Source: Mercurialis annua
Taxonomy: Eukaryota > Streptophyta > Magnoliopsida > Malpighiales > Euphorbiaceae
DNA: 64,000 nt
Direction of reading: 5' to 3'
NCBI RefSeq assembly: GCF_937616625.2
Contig: NC_065572.1
Location: forward strand, 684,501 to 748,500
Shown: in pieces, positions 24,269 to 37,452 of the stretch
How positions within the stretch are numbered: position 1 is the stretch's first letter
Layout: each line of letters starts with the position of its first letter
The notes under the pieces: generated by a model
What the model was told of the DNA's origin: nothing
What the model saw: only the letters and a program-made list of their open reading frames with translations
Database searches by the model: none
Made by a program: the position numbers and the translations under genes

Positions 24269-27200
24269 TTAAGCTGATGCAGCCACTGGTACAGATCTGT
24301 AACAAGCTCTCTTCGCTGCACGGACAATATCCTCAATCTACACAGCCATAAGCCAACTATAAATAACTTAGCCAAAAAATGCAGCATTTATTAACATTTA
24401 TAAAAATGACAATCATTCAAATTCCAATATCACAAATTGAAGCTCTTTTCAAAATAATACTTTATGATAATCAATTAAATTGATGAACAGATGGTTAACC
24501 CAAAAGAATGAAAACTAAAATTTGGACCTGAGGTACAGCCAATCTCTCAAGGTTGGCTGCATATGGCATGGGAACATCAGCTCCAGAGATTCTCTCAACT
24601 GGTGCATCAAGATAACTGAAACTGTCCTCAACAATTGAGGCACTGTAAAAAGGGGGAAAAGTACACATTTGAATTTTTATATGATGTCCGAGTAATTTAA
24701 TAGCAAAGGATAAATATAATGATGGATAGAAGAAAACCAGATTTCAGCCCCAACACCATGTTGTGGGAATCCTTCTTCCACTGTCACTAGTCTATTGGTT
24801 TTCCGGACTGAAGCATTGATTGTGGGTCTGTCTAGCGGCCTGATGGAGCGCAAGTTTATTACCTGTATAGCAGATAATTACTCTCATCAAGGGGTAGAAG
24901 TCCTCTGTTTTAGAAAGCTTTATGCTCAATATTAACTTACCTCAGCGCTGATTCCTTCTTTTGCAAGTATCTCAGCTGCCTGTTCAGCAAATAGATGAAT
25001 TGAATGAGATGGTAGAGATATTCCTCAAACAGACGAACAGTGACTGTTATAACACAAATAATAATCTCCAAACAAATCGATCCACATAAGAATGCAGAGA
25101 CAATAAACTGTGAGATCAACCAGAATACTATCTGTCGAGCAGCACCAAAGGTTCCACGACAGGGAGACTAAAAACAATTGTGCAGATGTTAAAAAAAGCA
25201 GAAATCCAGTAATTAACACTTACACAAGTTCAATCCCTTAAAGTTACACAAACCGAAATGCCGAAGCTGCCACATTGTGGGCAGTCATTATACCTCGTTG
25301 ATAAAGTTATAGAAATCAGAATCCCAGTTGCTCAGGCAACAAAATTTCCAGCAATTTGACTAATTAATGTTAAGCGAATAAGCTCTTAAGCAGATTGACT
25401 TAGTGACACTCATTAGTTACACAATTTTTACTCTGCATTTTTAATTTTGATTTATGTATCTTCTCACCTCAAGATAACATGTCTAGTGCACCAATCTACC
25501 ATGCGTGTAACTCAATTAATACATTGTCTTTACTCTGCATTTTCAATTTTGATCTATTAATCTTTTCACCTCAAGTTAATTTAGGCCTAGTGCACCTATC
25601 TGCCATATGTAATATTCAAAAACATGCCAGATACAAATAAGACGCATTTTCATAAGAATTAAACGTAATGAAAACGAACCTTGAGGGAATATCCAACCAT
25701 TTTAGAGAAGGCTGTAATGGTGACATCTTTTCCTTCTCTCTCAATCTGTTAAAAGAAGACATTTATACAGTCTAAATGGCATGATGATAGAAGAATCACT
25801 GCAAAGAGCCAGAGACTAACTGCAGAAAGATTTAGATGAGTAATCTTCTAGAGTCCAGAATGGTACCTTGGCTTTTCCTATTGGAAGGCAGAAACTGGAG
25901 TCGAGTACTTCGGCTGAAACAGGAAATGACTCACCATATCTGAAGCACAACATATCTATCAACATTCACAATATTAAAACGATAGCATTGTTGACAAAGA
26001 AACTATTATGAATACTTACAACAGCTCATTTTCAAGGAAAACAACAGGATCAGGGTCCCTTATAGCAGCTTTAAGAAGGCCACGGGCATCTTCAGATGAG
26101 TAAGGGGCAAGCACTTTCAGTCCTGGGCAAGAGGCATACCATGACGCATAACACTGCAAAGAAATCAAACGATGCACCATTAAATGCCTCCCTAGTCTTC
26201 ATAGCAAAAAAAGAAATGAATTACAAAGGAAAGCTCTGGAGATATGAAGAAACATAAATATACAGGCTTAGCACACTACAAGTGAAGAGGACTAAAAAAA
26301 ATTCATGTGCAGATACAGAAAATAATACGGCGCATGAGTCGACTCTTAACTCAGAAACTAATGCATCACTGAGAAAGCAAACACACGGAGTATACAATGA
26401 CAGGTAGAAAATAAATCATTAGAAGTTCAGAACCATACATGAGAGTGCTGGGCACCAACTCCTGCAGCTGCACCATTAGGTCCTCTAAAGACTATGGGTA
26501 CAGATAACTGACCAGCGGACATGTAATTTGATTTTGCAGCAGAGTTAATAATATGGTCAATTGCCTGCATCCAACGCATAACAGCTGTATCAATTAAACA
26601 ATGAACGTAAAATTATTCCATCCTGTCACCCAAAACATGGTTTCATGCAACCAAAAGACTAAAATACACCATAAAACACAAATCTACCTGCAAAACCTTT
26701 AGCTAGTACCAATTCAAAAATAAATATTCAACTATAAGTTTAAACAGAATAAATTGTTTCAGGGCTAGTCGTAAACAGTATATCAACCAGCTACAAACCT
26801 GCATAGAGAAGTTAAATGTCATAAACTCAACAACTGGCTTGAGACCATGGTAAGCAGCACCAACTCCAATGCCGGTAAATCCAGCCTATTCAATGCATAA
26901 AAATAAAACATGTTAAAGACAAAACTGTACGAATATACAAATATGAATTAATCATTGAAATGAAAAGTAAGAACGGTGACCTCAGTAATAGGAGTATCAA
27001 GAACCCTTTCAGGGCCATACTTATCCAAAAGGCCTTTAGATATCTACAAAAACAACAACATGTACATCAGTACATGAATTGGGCAACTAGTGAAATTCAT
27101 CAAATTAGCTCTGTGGTAACTAGTGAACAAGCCTAACCTTATAAGCACCTTGGTATTCTCCAACCTGCATTCATTCCACATAACCAAAAGTCTAGTATAA

Positions 27201-27680
27201 GCATCTTCAACTATCAAATCCGAAATCGAGTAAAATATACTAATAAAATAAGATTATTCATTCCAATTAATTTATCTGACCTCTTCCCCCATTAAAAAAA
27301 CTTTAGGATCAGCAGACATTTCCTCATCAAGAGCAGAATTCAATGCATCTCTAACCGTCATCTACACATTACAAATATCATATAAATCATTATAGCAACA
27401 ACAAATTCAGTACATGAGATCTGAATGTATTATATTAAGCTGCAAAAAGTGCAATTAAATAAAATAAAATAAAACCTGAAGCCTAAATTAGACAAAAAGA
27501 GCCAGATTATTTACCTCTTTGGCGGCGGATGAGTAAGCCCTCCATGGACGAATCCTCTGCAAAGACTGCTCAAAAGCCTGCAAAAAAATTCATTAAAAAT
27601 ATAATCAAATTACATATGATAAAAAAAACTGAAATTATATCGCAACCAGCACTCACTTTTTGTTTTATAACCCCAAACAT
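24269..27680 (-). CDS. PDHB: Pyruvate dehydrogenase E1 component subunit beta, mitochondrial
   Basis: Fourteen exons on the minus strand: 27680-27657, 27577-27515, 27361-27281, 27164-27138, 27043-26981, 26885-26799, 26564-26439, 26153-26020, 25939-25867, 25745-25680, 24979-24941, 24862-24738, 24642-24528, 24337-24269. They total 1092 nt, 363 residues, as far as I recall the length of the Arabidopsis protein (At5g50850, PDH2/MAB1). The first ~25 residues are an Arg/Ser-rich mitochondrial transit peptide (RPWRAYSS). [14 protein letters not shown] (about 52-65) carries the glutamate that activates thiamine diphosphate. [14 protein letters not shown] and the C-terminus [16 protein letters not shown] are family signatures. 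With E1 alpha it forms the heterotetramer that decarboxylates pyruvate in the matrix complex feeding acetyl-CoA to the TCA cycle. One oddity: codon 157 reads His where the family has Gln (GAQHSQC), at an exon end. All splice junctions keep frame. Confidence 0.97.
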
Positions 27681-29926
27681 ACTTCTCTAATCTTCCTTCT
27701 TCTTCCTCCACTCGATTACTGCAACAATAATAACGCAGCTAATTAAAATAATAACAATAACTGAGCAGCTCGAGCTAATTGAAAACCCTAGATTTATCTG
27801 GTAGTGATGAAGCGACGGAGAAATGATAAACGGTGGAGAATAAAATGGATTAAAATGGTATAGAAGAGAGAAAACAGACCTAAATTTTCTTTTGCTTGAG
27901 AATTTTAATCGAATGTTGAAGGAGTAGATCCGATCCGGTTAAGATTAATTTTGGGCTATCAAATGAATTAAACCAATATGTGTCATGCTTTAATTTTATT
28001 GATCTTTTTCTACTGACTTTTTTTATTGTTAATTTAATTTCTATTGGTGGCGGGGACTTAACTGTTAATAAATCATATCCTTGGGGGCTAATTCGAAAAC
28101 AGCCACATGAAGTGACACTTGGAAAGTCAGAGGAGCCATTTTATGGTTGATTAAAGTGGCAATTGGCCCCTCAACTATAAAAAATAAACAATTGTCACAT
28201 ATTTTAATTTTATTGATCAATTTAATATAAAATTTGATTCATATAGTTAATTTATTCAGTTTTTGCACCACGCCCTACCAACTAACAAAATACTATTAGG
28301 GCGAATACCAAGTACTAGGGTCAAGTGTAAAAATGGAATAAATTGACCATATAAATCAAATTAAATATTAAATTGACCATAAAATTAATTGTTCATCACT
28401 TGTAAGTTAGAGAGGAAAAATTGCCACTTAAAATCTTTTGATTTTAAGAAAACTACTTTAAACATTTATTTGTTTGAAATTATGTAAATTGCTTTAATCA
28501 TATAAATTATTGTCATTTCATGGGTTTAGATCTCAACTATTATTTTCTTTATAAATTTATAAAATTGTTATTTCCTCCTTACATTTCGTGTAATCTTAAA
28601 TGCAACTAATATATATTGTTATTTTATTAAAAATGTATTTCTATCTATAACATATCATTTATGAATTTCTTTAAAAAAATACATAATTTTAACAACATAT
28701 CATCAGTACAAACTTTAAATATCTAATAAACTTTTTAGTACTAATAGGTATGTTACTGTTGAGAAATTTTTAGTACTAATAAATTTATTGTTAATAATTT
28801 CTGCTGTATTTTATTGAGGAACACAATTAATTTTATCATTTTTATGGAAAGTATCATATAATTTATCATTTGTAAGTACACTATCCTATAGCTATTATCT
28901 TGAAAGAAAAAAAAACAGTTTCATCGCTAGTTGCGATTGATGGAATACGTTGTTTTCTTAATAGAAAAATATGAAGAAATACACAAAGATGATTGGGAAA
29001 ACAATAAAAATTAGCTGAAGGCTATATGAACAAGTAATTCCAAGCAAAAGGAATAAAATTTACATTAAATACAAAAATGAAGCCATGTAGTCCTATTCAT
29101 TTAAGGACTAATTACATAAGATGTTCCTAATCTTCTATAATCGGCTATTCTAATATCTATACTTTAAAGATGTGTATTTTAACTTTTAAAATAATATCAA
29201 AGAGTGAGTTTGATCTTTTTTCGGCATTGATTGTACAAAGGCTTGATGATTAATTAAACACAAACGTTTAGCGAAAAACTCAAAATAGTTAATCTTGAGG
29301 ATCAATTATCTTTCAATTTTTTGTATTTTAGTTAGTAATTTTTTTTCACTTAACTTTCACTTTTTTTATTTTTTTTATTTTTCGAATAAAAATGTTCAGG
29401 TGATTGTTGGAATTTATTTATTTTCACCTAAAAACTTACTATGTATGCATAGTTTGGCCGAAAAACTCATTTTCAAAATAAAAATATCTATGTGTGATAC
29501 AATTTTTAAGTAAAAGTAATAAAATCTGGTTATCATATGTCAGCTTTCGGCTGCCAACAGAGCATTTGTTTTCCAGAAAATACCAAAATAAAAAAAAATG
29601 AAAGTCCAGTGACATAAAAAAATAAAGTCTAACGATTGAAATGAAAAAAAGTTGAAAGTTTAATGACCCTCTGAATCAATTACCCAACAAACTCAAGTAT
29701 TTTTAAATTTTTTTATATCAATGATAGTTGACTTTAAGTTGAAACACAATATACCAACATTAATTAATTTGGCCATAATTAAAATAAATAAACGCTATAA
29801 TTGATACAATTAAAAAGCTTGAATATAATATCGCTAAATCGTTTGAATTTATTTAATCATTAGTCTATTATAAATAGATGATTAAGGATTCATCGTCTGT
29901 TCATTTGAATGTTATGACTTATTATA
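27681..29926. other. Intergenic region upstream of PDHB
   Basis: Contains the PDHB 5' leader and promoter (to about 27.95 kb), the MITE at 28151-28431, and then AT-rich sequence. The 72-codon frame at 29295 is low-complexity F/L-rich translation. Nothing else is recognisable. Confidence 0.55.
28151..28431. mobile_element. Inverted-repeat MITE
   Basis: The ends TTAAAGTGGCAATTGGCCCC and (reversed from the right) TTTTAAGTGGCAATTTTTCC form terminal inverted repeats. Subterminal AACAATTGTCACA and its counterpart TTAATTGTTCATCAC extend the symmetry inward. About 280 bp, non-coding. The target duplication is not resolved. Confidence 0.5.
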
Positions 29927-31959
29927 GGGAAAATGACACAAATACCTGAAAATTGCAACTCATTAACATTTGTACCTCACAAAATATTAATGTGCAGATA
30001 TCTCTCAAAACAAAATAAAACTTTTCATAAATACATCAAACTTCAACATTAGCTGATCTAATTATAAAATAGGACAGCGTTACCCTTCATCTATCATTAT
30101 TTTCTATCTGGTTAATTTTGACAATTTCAGTCCACCGCCAAAAACCGCCGACCACCTCCGGCCGACCTCTAGCCATCTCCAACTAATTTTCTTAAGAAGG
30201 TGATGTAATCCTTAATGTATGTGGTGTATTCTTTTTTCTGATTTGGGTTTTTAGCAGGAAATTTGCACACACAGTTGAAGGACATGACGTTCTTATCCTT
30301 GCTACCGTCGACGTTGAACGTTGCCGATGTCGCTTTCATTTCCACTGCTGCCGTTTACGATAATCAATCTAATATGCTTAGATTCCGTTCAATTGCACCG
30401 AAACCAAGCATATCGAGCTTCGATGACAGTTGAAATTGGAGAAATAAAAATGGGTTCCTCTGCTCAAAGTCAAAATAATAGTTCCGGTAACAAGATAACC
30501 AACGCCGACAGGAAAGAACGGTGGTGGTTTGTATTAATTATGGTGGGGTTGTTTGTTAGGTATTTGTTTTTGGCTATGGGAGAGCAGAATAAAAATGGTA
30601 AAACTCATGCTTCTGCTTTTACGGTGAAAATGGTAGATGTTCAAGTGACTTTCAACATCAATTGGAGGAGTCGGACTGTTATTTTCTCTATCAAGCTACT
30701 AAAAGCTATATACAGCGTCAACTTTCTACTCAGGCCACCATGATCGGCGGTGGATTGTGGTGGTGGTTTGTTGCTGAGCTTGAATTTTTAAATTTCTTTT
30801 AAGAGGATTTTGAAAAAATTATAGTCCATGTATGCTTCTTGCTATTCTGGTATCATTTGGCCTTTGAACTCTTTTCCAAATTTCATCTTTTAAATCAATT
30901 CATGTTTTTCTATATATTGCTTGTTTTGATGTTTGGTAATGTTCAAAATGACAGTTTTCTTACAAAAGAAGATGAGAAAAACAATAATAAAAAAAAGAGT
31001 TAATATGAGGTTACATAAAGAAATAATAAACTGAAAATCAACCGGATATAAGCTGAATTTGATAAAATTTTGTTGTTAGTTCAATTAATAATTAGTTATG
31101 TATTTTGATATTCTCTAAAATTTGTTATGTGAATCGTTAAAATTTCTTACTTTATTTTGATACTTAGTTGATATTAGTTTGTTTTTTTAATTTATTTTAA
31201 AAATATTCAATCTGCACTATTAATTTTTTTCTTAAAATATAAAGTTACACAATACAAGTTGAAATTGATTTGTATCCTCACCGCTTTTAGTGAAAAACAT
31301 TTGATATTTGGTTAGTTGAGTTGGAGTTGATTTTTGGTTGACATTAAGTTAATCTTATGTTGATTTTTGGTTGACATTTAGTTGATCTTTAAAATTTGGC
31401 CAGATTACAAAGGAAGAGTTTTTCCATATTAAATAAAACACTTCAAAACAGTCAAATCGATACTTGTCAACCTTAGACACACAATAAAAAAATAAACGTA
31501 TATTTAAAATATAAAATTGACAATGAATTGATCATCTATGGTTATTTAAACACATGATAAACTAATAAATGTATATTTAAAATTGAACTTGACAACGAGT
31601 TGATTCATGGTTACATAAACACACAATAAACTAAAAATGTATATTTAAAATTTAAAGTTGAGAATGAGTTAATTCATGGTTACGTAAACACATGATAAAT
31701 TAATAAAAAAGTTAATATAATTTAAAATCTGTTTTAAAATTAATTTACTATATTTTCATTTAAAATATAATAAAAAAGTATTGATTAGTTAAAAATATTA
31801 AATAATTAAGAATTGATTTGAAGTTTACATAAGGTTGATAATAATTTATAAAAACTCCTAAATGTAATCTTTTAGTTTTATAAGTTTGTTCTTAATATTA
31901 TAACACATGATAAACTAATAATGTGTTTAAAATCGAAAATTAACAACGAGTTGATATCA

Positions 31960-31995
<36 letters not shown>

Positions 31996-33157
31996 ATTGT
32001 ATATAGTAATAATTATATATTTAAAATTTATAGTTGAAAATGAGTTGATTTATGATTATTTAAACATATGATAATTAATAAAAAAATCTCAATATAATTT
32101 AAAGTCAATCTGAAAATTAGTTTATAATATTTTTATTTAAAATATAATATAATAAAAAAATTAAAATAGATAAAAAAAATTTAATTAGCCATAAATGTCA
32201 AATAATTAAGAGTTGATTTATAGTTGATTTAAGGTTGATAGTAACAAATTATAGGTCTCCATAAAGAGATTTTTTATAATCAATTAATTAAGAGGTGTAG
32301 TTTACATTGAAAAGGCTCAATTCACATATTCAACGAAACAACTTCTTTTAATGATGCATGTAGAAGTGTCAACTCCCTAGTAATTTGGAAAGAAAGAGAA
32401 TCAATGATAACATGTAATACTGAACAAACTATATTCTCTTCAAGAATCAACATTCCTAAAGCAGATGCCAGTGAATCAAATATAAATGAAACAAATATTG
32501 ATATAATCATCACCAACTCAAGAACAGAGAAGAACCCAGAACCTAAAATGCAGAGAAAGGAATAATAATGAAAAACATATATACGAATAATATCAACTCC
32601 AAAATTTCCATAGCACAGGTACAATAGTACTCATCGGTTTTTGGAGGATAAAAAGCGCCCCTCAGAGCATAGGCCATTTAGGACTGCCGTCGTCTGCTTC
32701 CTCCGTTGGCGGCGCCCCCACCGTTCCTCCTTAGTCGCTCTGTTCCATTTGCGGCAGTCGCCGGCGATTGTTGAACTACGTAAACATCAGTCGTAGGCGG
32801 TGGTTCGTTCATTGATCATCCGCCTCTTAATTTGATGGCGTGTCCTTTTGTAGGAAATTTTGTAATCGCTCTACCACCATCTTCGTCGTTGGAAGCACGA
32901 AAATTCCAGCCACCATGAAACAATTAGGTCTAGTTCCAGAGATATTGATGACTATCGTTTTAGATCTGTTTGACGAGAGGTTGGGGGAATTTTTCTTCAA
33001 CTCAGTTATTAAAGAGCAAGGGTAAGAAGGGGATAAAATTATAATGAGGTATAAATGAAAATATTTAAAAAATAATGAGAGATTTTTGCATAGAAAAATA
33101 TTACGAGTCACTAACGTATAACTTTATAGAAAATGAGTCATATAGTGTAATTTCCTC
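29927..33157. mobile_element. Degraded 3.2-kb MULE-like element with 8/9 target-site duplication
   Basis: The left end GGGAAAATGACAC and the reversed right end GAGGAAATTACAC match at 10 of 13 positions. Weaker inverted similarity continues inward for about 150 bp (for example both arms reach ATCTCTCA at the same distance). The flanks CTTATTATA (29918-29926) and CTGATTATA (33158-33166) match at 8 of 9, as expected for an old Mutator-type insertion. Inside are two GC-richer islands unlike the AT-rich rest: 30121-30743 (with an open frame of 140 codons and a competing frame containing MLRFRSIAPKPS) and 32640-33025. These could be captured gene fragments; I do not recognise the parents. No transposase frame is seen. 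Confidence 0.55.
31490..32220. repeat. AT-rich tandem and dispersed repeats inside the MULE-like element
   Basis: A unit of about 65 bp containing GTATATTTAAAAT, then GACAACGAGTTGATTCATGG, then TAAACACATGATAAACTAA is repeated three times at about 31490-31700. It recurs twice at about 31905-32100, as part of a larger duplication of roughly 390 bp. A TA dinucleotide run of about 30 bp interrupts the second block near 31963-31991. Confidence 0.7.
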
Positions 33158-33174
33158 CTGATTATATACAAATG

Positions 33175-34193
33175 GGCTAATTGGTCACTTTGGCCTCTAA
33201 TTCAATTTCGAACTTTAATCCAAATTCTTAATTATCGTCCGCACTAAAACGGACAACGAATTTCGAATTTTATGAAATTTTAACCATGAATTCCATAATT
33301 CGTAAATAGAATAAAAACGTAATGTTTATTCTCACAGGACCTATATTTTATTTTTAATAAATCATTTAAGATTTATTAGGGATAAATTAGACCCACTTGA
33401 TAAAATAAACTACGTCCAAATTTTATAAAATTTTGATGATACCTTCCTAAAATTATTTCACGAATATTGACATTAAAAATATTCGCTCGGGACTTATAAA
33501 TTATTTTCGCTCGGGACTTTGTGGCATATTTTATCACTTAAAATTACGGGAGTCAAATTTGGATAATTAAAATATTAAAAATAATATTTTGAGATTTGAA
33601 TATCAAGAAAAATATTCGTATAAGACCTATTTTATTTGTCGATTAATAAAAGTCAAGTTTGACAATTTTAGATCGTTATATTAAATTACGGGAAGTGATT
33701 TAGTAAACTGGGAGTATATAAATTAAATTTAATTATAAATTTAATTTATAAATGTCTCTATAAGTATATCATGATTATAGATTTTCAAAACTTAAATTTG
33801 AGAATTTAAATTTTAATAATCGGATTTGAACGGGAGTAATAAAGATTGGAAAATTAGAATAAAATAATTTATAAGTCTCGAGCGAATATTTTTAATATCA
33901 ATATTTGCGAAATAATTTTAGGAAGGTATTGTCAAAATTTTATAAAATTTGGACGTAGTTTATTTTATCAAGTGGGTCTAATTTAGCCCTAGTAAATCTT
34001 AAATAATTTATTAAAAATAAAATATAGGTCCCATGAGAATAAAAATTACGTTTTTATTCTATTTACGAATTATGAAATTCATGGTTAAAATTTCATAAAA
34101 TTCGAATTTTGTTGTCCATTTTAGTGCGGACAATAATTACGAATTTGGATTAAAGTGCAAAATTAAGCTAGGGGTCAAAGTGGCCAATTAACC
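33175..34193. mobile_element. 1-kb fold-back element with inverted arms of about 350 bp
   Basis: The left arm (33175 to about 33530) starts GGCTAATTGGTCACTTTGG. The right arm (about 33870-34193), reversed, starts GGTTAATTGGCCACTTTGAC. Long stretches match, including TTATGAAATTTTAACCATGA, ACTACGTCCAAATTTTATAA and AAAATATTCGCTCGGGACTT. The 340-bp centre is AT-rich and non-coding. It begins only 9 bp after the MULE-like element's right target duplication. It could be a large MITE or foldback transposon; two oppositely oriented LTR fragments are the alternative. No convincing target duplication was found. Confidence 0.7.
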
Positions 34194-36141
34194 AATTTAT
34201 ATATAAATTTGGTCATAACATTCAAATGAAGAGTAATGTTCACTCTTCTTATATCTGCGCATAAAGACAGTAGGCCATGAACCCTTAATCATCTAATTAA
34301 GGGTGATTAATCCGATTAAGGGGTTTTCAATGGAATCCGCGACTGTGAGTTGCGGATTCCAAGAAGAGGCACTATTGGAGAATTTTGTTATTTTAGGGCC
34401 ATTGTTTAGAAAAAAATCCTAATTAATTTGTGTTAATGACTAACCTAAAAAAATTATTTCTGTTAAAAAAATCTACAGGGAGCTAGTAAAAGTTTAATTC
34501 TCGATTCATGGTAGTTTTTATATAGAAAGTCTTATAGGTGGCTAGTAAATTTTTAATTCTCACTTTATGTTAGTTATTTTTTAACCCATTTTATGTTAGT
34601 TATTTTTTTAATCCAATTTATGTTTTAGTTTAGACAAAAAAAAAGTTAATATTATAGCCTACAACGAGCAAGAGCATGACATATCTAGATATAGTACACC
34701 TTATCAATATTCTTTTCGAAGTTGCCGAAACGACAAACCCGTCAATTTTTGTGCAAAATAGATACCCCTCAACTTTTATTTTTATTTTTTCTTTACAGGA
34801 AGAAATGTCCTGAAGCGAAAATGTTGACTTCAGATTTTCAAACAAAAATTGTACTTATTTATCACTGCTAAATCAAAATTAATAGTATGTGATTACTGGA
34901 AGATATTTCTTCATCAAAATAAATAAAAAATTGATTACATCAATAATAACATTATTAACAAATACTAGTAAAGATGGAACTGTTAAAGGAAATAACAAAT
35001 TGTGTTTTTTCTTTCAAATTACAGACAACAAATGGGAAAAATAAATTGTAATATTTTGTTTGATAATTAAAATAAATTGTAATAGTGAAATTAAAAACAT
35101 ATAGACAGATTTCTGTTTCAAATTTTTGATTATAAATATCATAAACAGTAGTAGAAAATTGAACTATAAACTATATGTTTCCTTGTTTATCTATTTATAT
35201 TTATTGTATAAATTAAAATTAATTGTTGATGTATCTTACCTTGATTTTAAAAAATCAATTCCGGAACCAGCAAAAGACAGTTTAACAATAGAAGAATAAA
35301 TTTAACAAAAGATGAATCCTCCCTTCAATCGACCTTCCACTCTACAAAAGAAAAAAAAAACATAACAAGTTAGTTTTTGTATTATTCCCTTGCTATCGAC
35401 ATATCTCTTATCATCGATCTTTTATACGGTTTAAAAGCCGAGCCGAGCTGAACTTCCTAACTCACCTATACAGAAGTTAAAAGATCGAATAGATTATTCT
35501 CGCATTACACACTTTATTTTTTCATTATTCGTGAAAGATATAACTCGATACTCACTCTATGAATAGCAAGGTAACGCTATATGCCCATTAACTGAAGAAT
35601 TAGAGAGCCATCCTTCGAGAAATCTATAAACAGTAATATCAATTCACAAAAAGATGTAATACATTTTTAAAGACGAAATTGATTATCATTCCCTTTTGAG
35701 GAATCTTTCTAATTTTAAATCAAAATAGCTTCGACGCATTTCAAAACTTTAGCTATTCGATCTTTATAATTCATTGTGCACGAGATAACCTAATGAATAT
35801 CAAACTAGTCTTGAATCATTTTAAAACACATACTCTAGTTTTTTTTGTTGATAATTAAACTCATACTCTAGTTAATATCTTAACAAAACACCAAAGGATA
35901 GTACTACTAATAAATAACAAAATCTTTCAAAAAAAAAAAATCAATTTAAAGGAGACATAAACATATTACAATCAAAAGCAAACGATAAACCATTAAAGCT
36001 GAGCAACGTAAATAATTAAACATATATAAAGAAGAAATAGCTTATTTTTTTCTTATTTTGAACATGAAATTAAAGCTCATCACCAATTGCTTGATTTGGA
36101 ATTAAAGTGACGCATCAAAATTGGAGGAGTAAAGAAATTTA

Positions 36142-36221
36142 GACGCACACAGCGTGGCACCGTCACAGTCGCACCACCTTATTCAATGCAAATTAGTGAT
36201 GGTACCACGCTAGTGTGCGTC
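36142..36221. repeat. GC-rich 80-bp hairpin
   Basis: GACGCACACAGCGTGGCACC (plus GTCAC) is mirrored by GTGATGGTACCACGCTAGTG (plus TGCGTC), giving near-complementary 25-bp arms around a 29-bp centre. Weaker symmetry (AAAGAAATTT against AAGGATTTT reversed) extends the stem outward to about 35 bp. It could be a very small MITE or a transcribed hairpin. Confidence 0.75.
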
Positions 36222-37171
36222 AAAATCCTTTCTTTTCTATCTTTTCTTTGGCCTGCCTTTTATTTTGGGAAGGCTCATTAATTAGAAGTCCAGAGGATTG
36301 GTTCTATTTATACTACATCATCACTCCATTACCCATCTAAAAGGGTATTCAGCGGCAAATCAAATAGTTTTCATTATTTATTTATTAATTTTGGACGAAA
36401 TATTCATAGTTTATTACCTTTTTATCATTTTATTTTTTGAAACTATTTCTTTTTAGTATTATTGAATAATGCCAAAACTCTCCTTTTATCAAGAACTTGA
36501 AATCTTATCTAGAATAAACACATATACTCCTTCAGGGGGCGGATGAGCATGGGGCAGAGTTGGGCAGCCAGCCAAAACCTGGGGACTAATGTCTCAAACA
36601 GGGTGGAATTAGAAATTTTACTATAGAATAATTAATTTGCATAAAATAAAATTTTAAAAGACTAATTGTATAAATTAAAATCGAGTAACTATTAAAAAAT
36701 TTAAAGGGTAATTTTATAAAAAAAAATACAGGGGCGATCGCTACCTCATATAAAAGGCTGGTTCCACCTCTGGTCTCGAACCACCATATCGCTCTGGTTG
36801 CCATCGACGATGTTTCTCTGCCTTGCCTACTGCTAATTTTATTTAAAGATTGAAAGGGCTAAGGCCTTTCATTTTTTTGAAATTTGTTGGGCTAAAATCA
36901 AAAACAATTTTAATATTTTCTTAATGTGTTTGTTAAAATAGCTAAACGACATATCATTTGACTGGATTATTTTTATATATCCAAACAATAATGTTTGAAT
37001 TATTATTTTTGTATTTATGAACAGTCGAATGACACATCGTTCGTTTTTTTTAATTGAACAATGAAATTTTCGCTCCATCCAAGTATGAATTCTGGTTCCA
37101 CCACTATATTCACTAACTCTTCTAAAATGATTTTTTTTTTATGGAAGCACAAATTCTACTCTAAAATACAA

Positions 37172-37452
37172 CTATTGCTCCCTCCACTGCATAATATTTG
37201 TCGCATATGACCATTTTACATAGATTAAAAACTAATAAATATATTTTGATTTGTATTTACTTTTACTAAATTGTCTATATTAATTATTAGTACTTTATAT
37301 TTGACTGGTCCTTTAAACCTTATTAAGTTATTTATTGCTAGGGATAAATTTGAAAAAATAGCAATTAATGTTTTCTTGAAACTCTAAAGTGATAAATATT
37401 ATGGACCAAAAACAATTCTCAAATACGACAAATATTATGAACCGAAAGAAAT
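37172..37452. mobile_element. Stowaway-like MITE, degenerate
   Basis: The left end CTCCCTCCACTGCATAATAT followed by TTGTCGCATA is mirrored on the right by TACGACAAATATTATGAACC. The shared CATAATATTTGTCG word sits at the same distance from each end. The outermost bases and the TA target are eroded. AT-rich and non-coding. Confidence 0.45.

Noticed and set aside
30321..30743. 140-codon frame inside the 3.2-kb MULE-like element
   Set aside because: No family match and an overlapping alternative frame looks equally protein-like; treated as a possible captured fragment, not a gene.
33175..34193. Full LTR retrotransposon
   Set aside because: The two similar arms are inverted, not direct, and no primer-binding site or polypurine tract is present.
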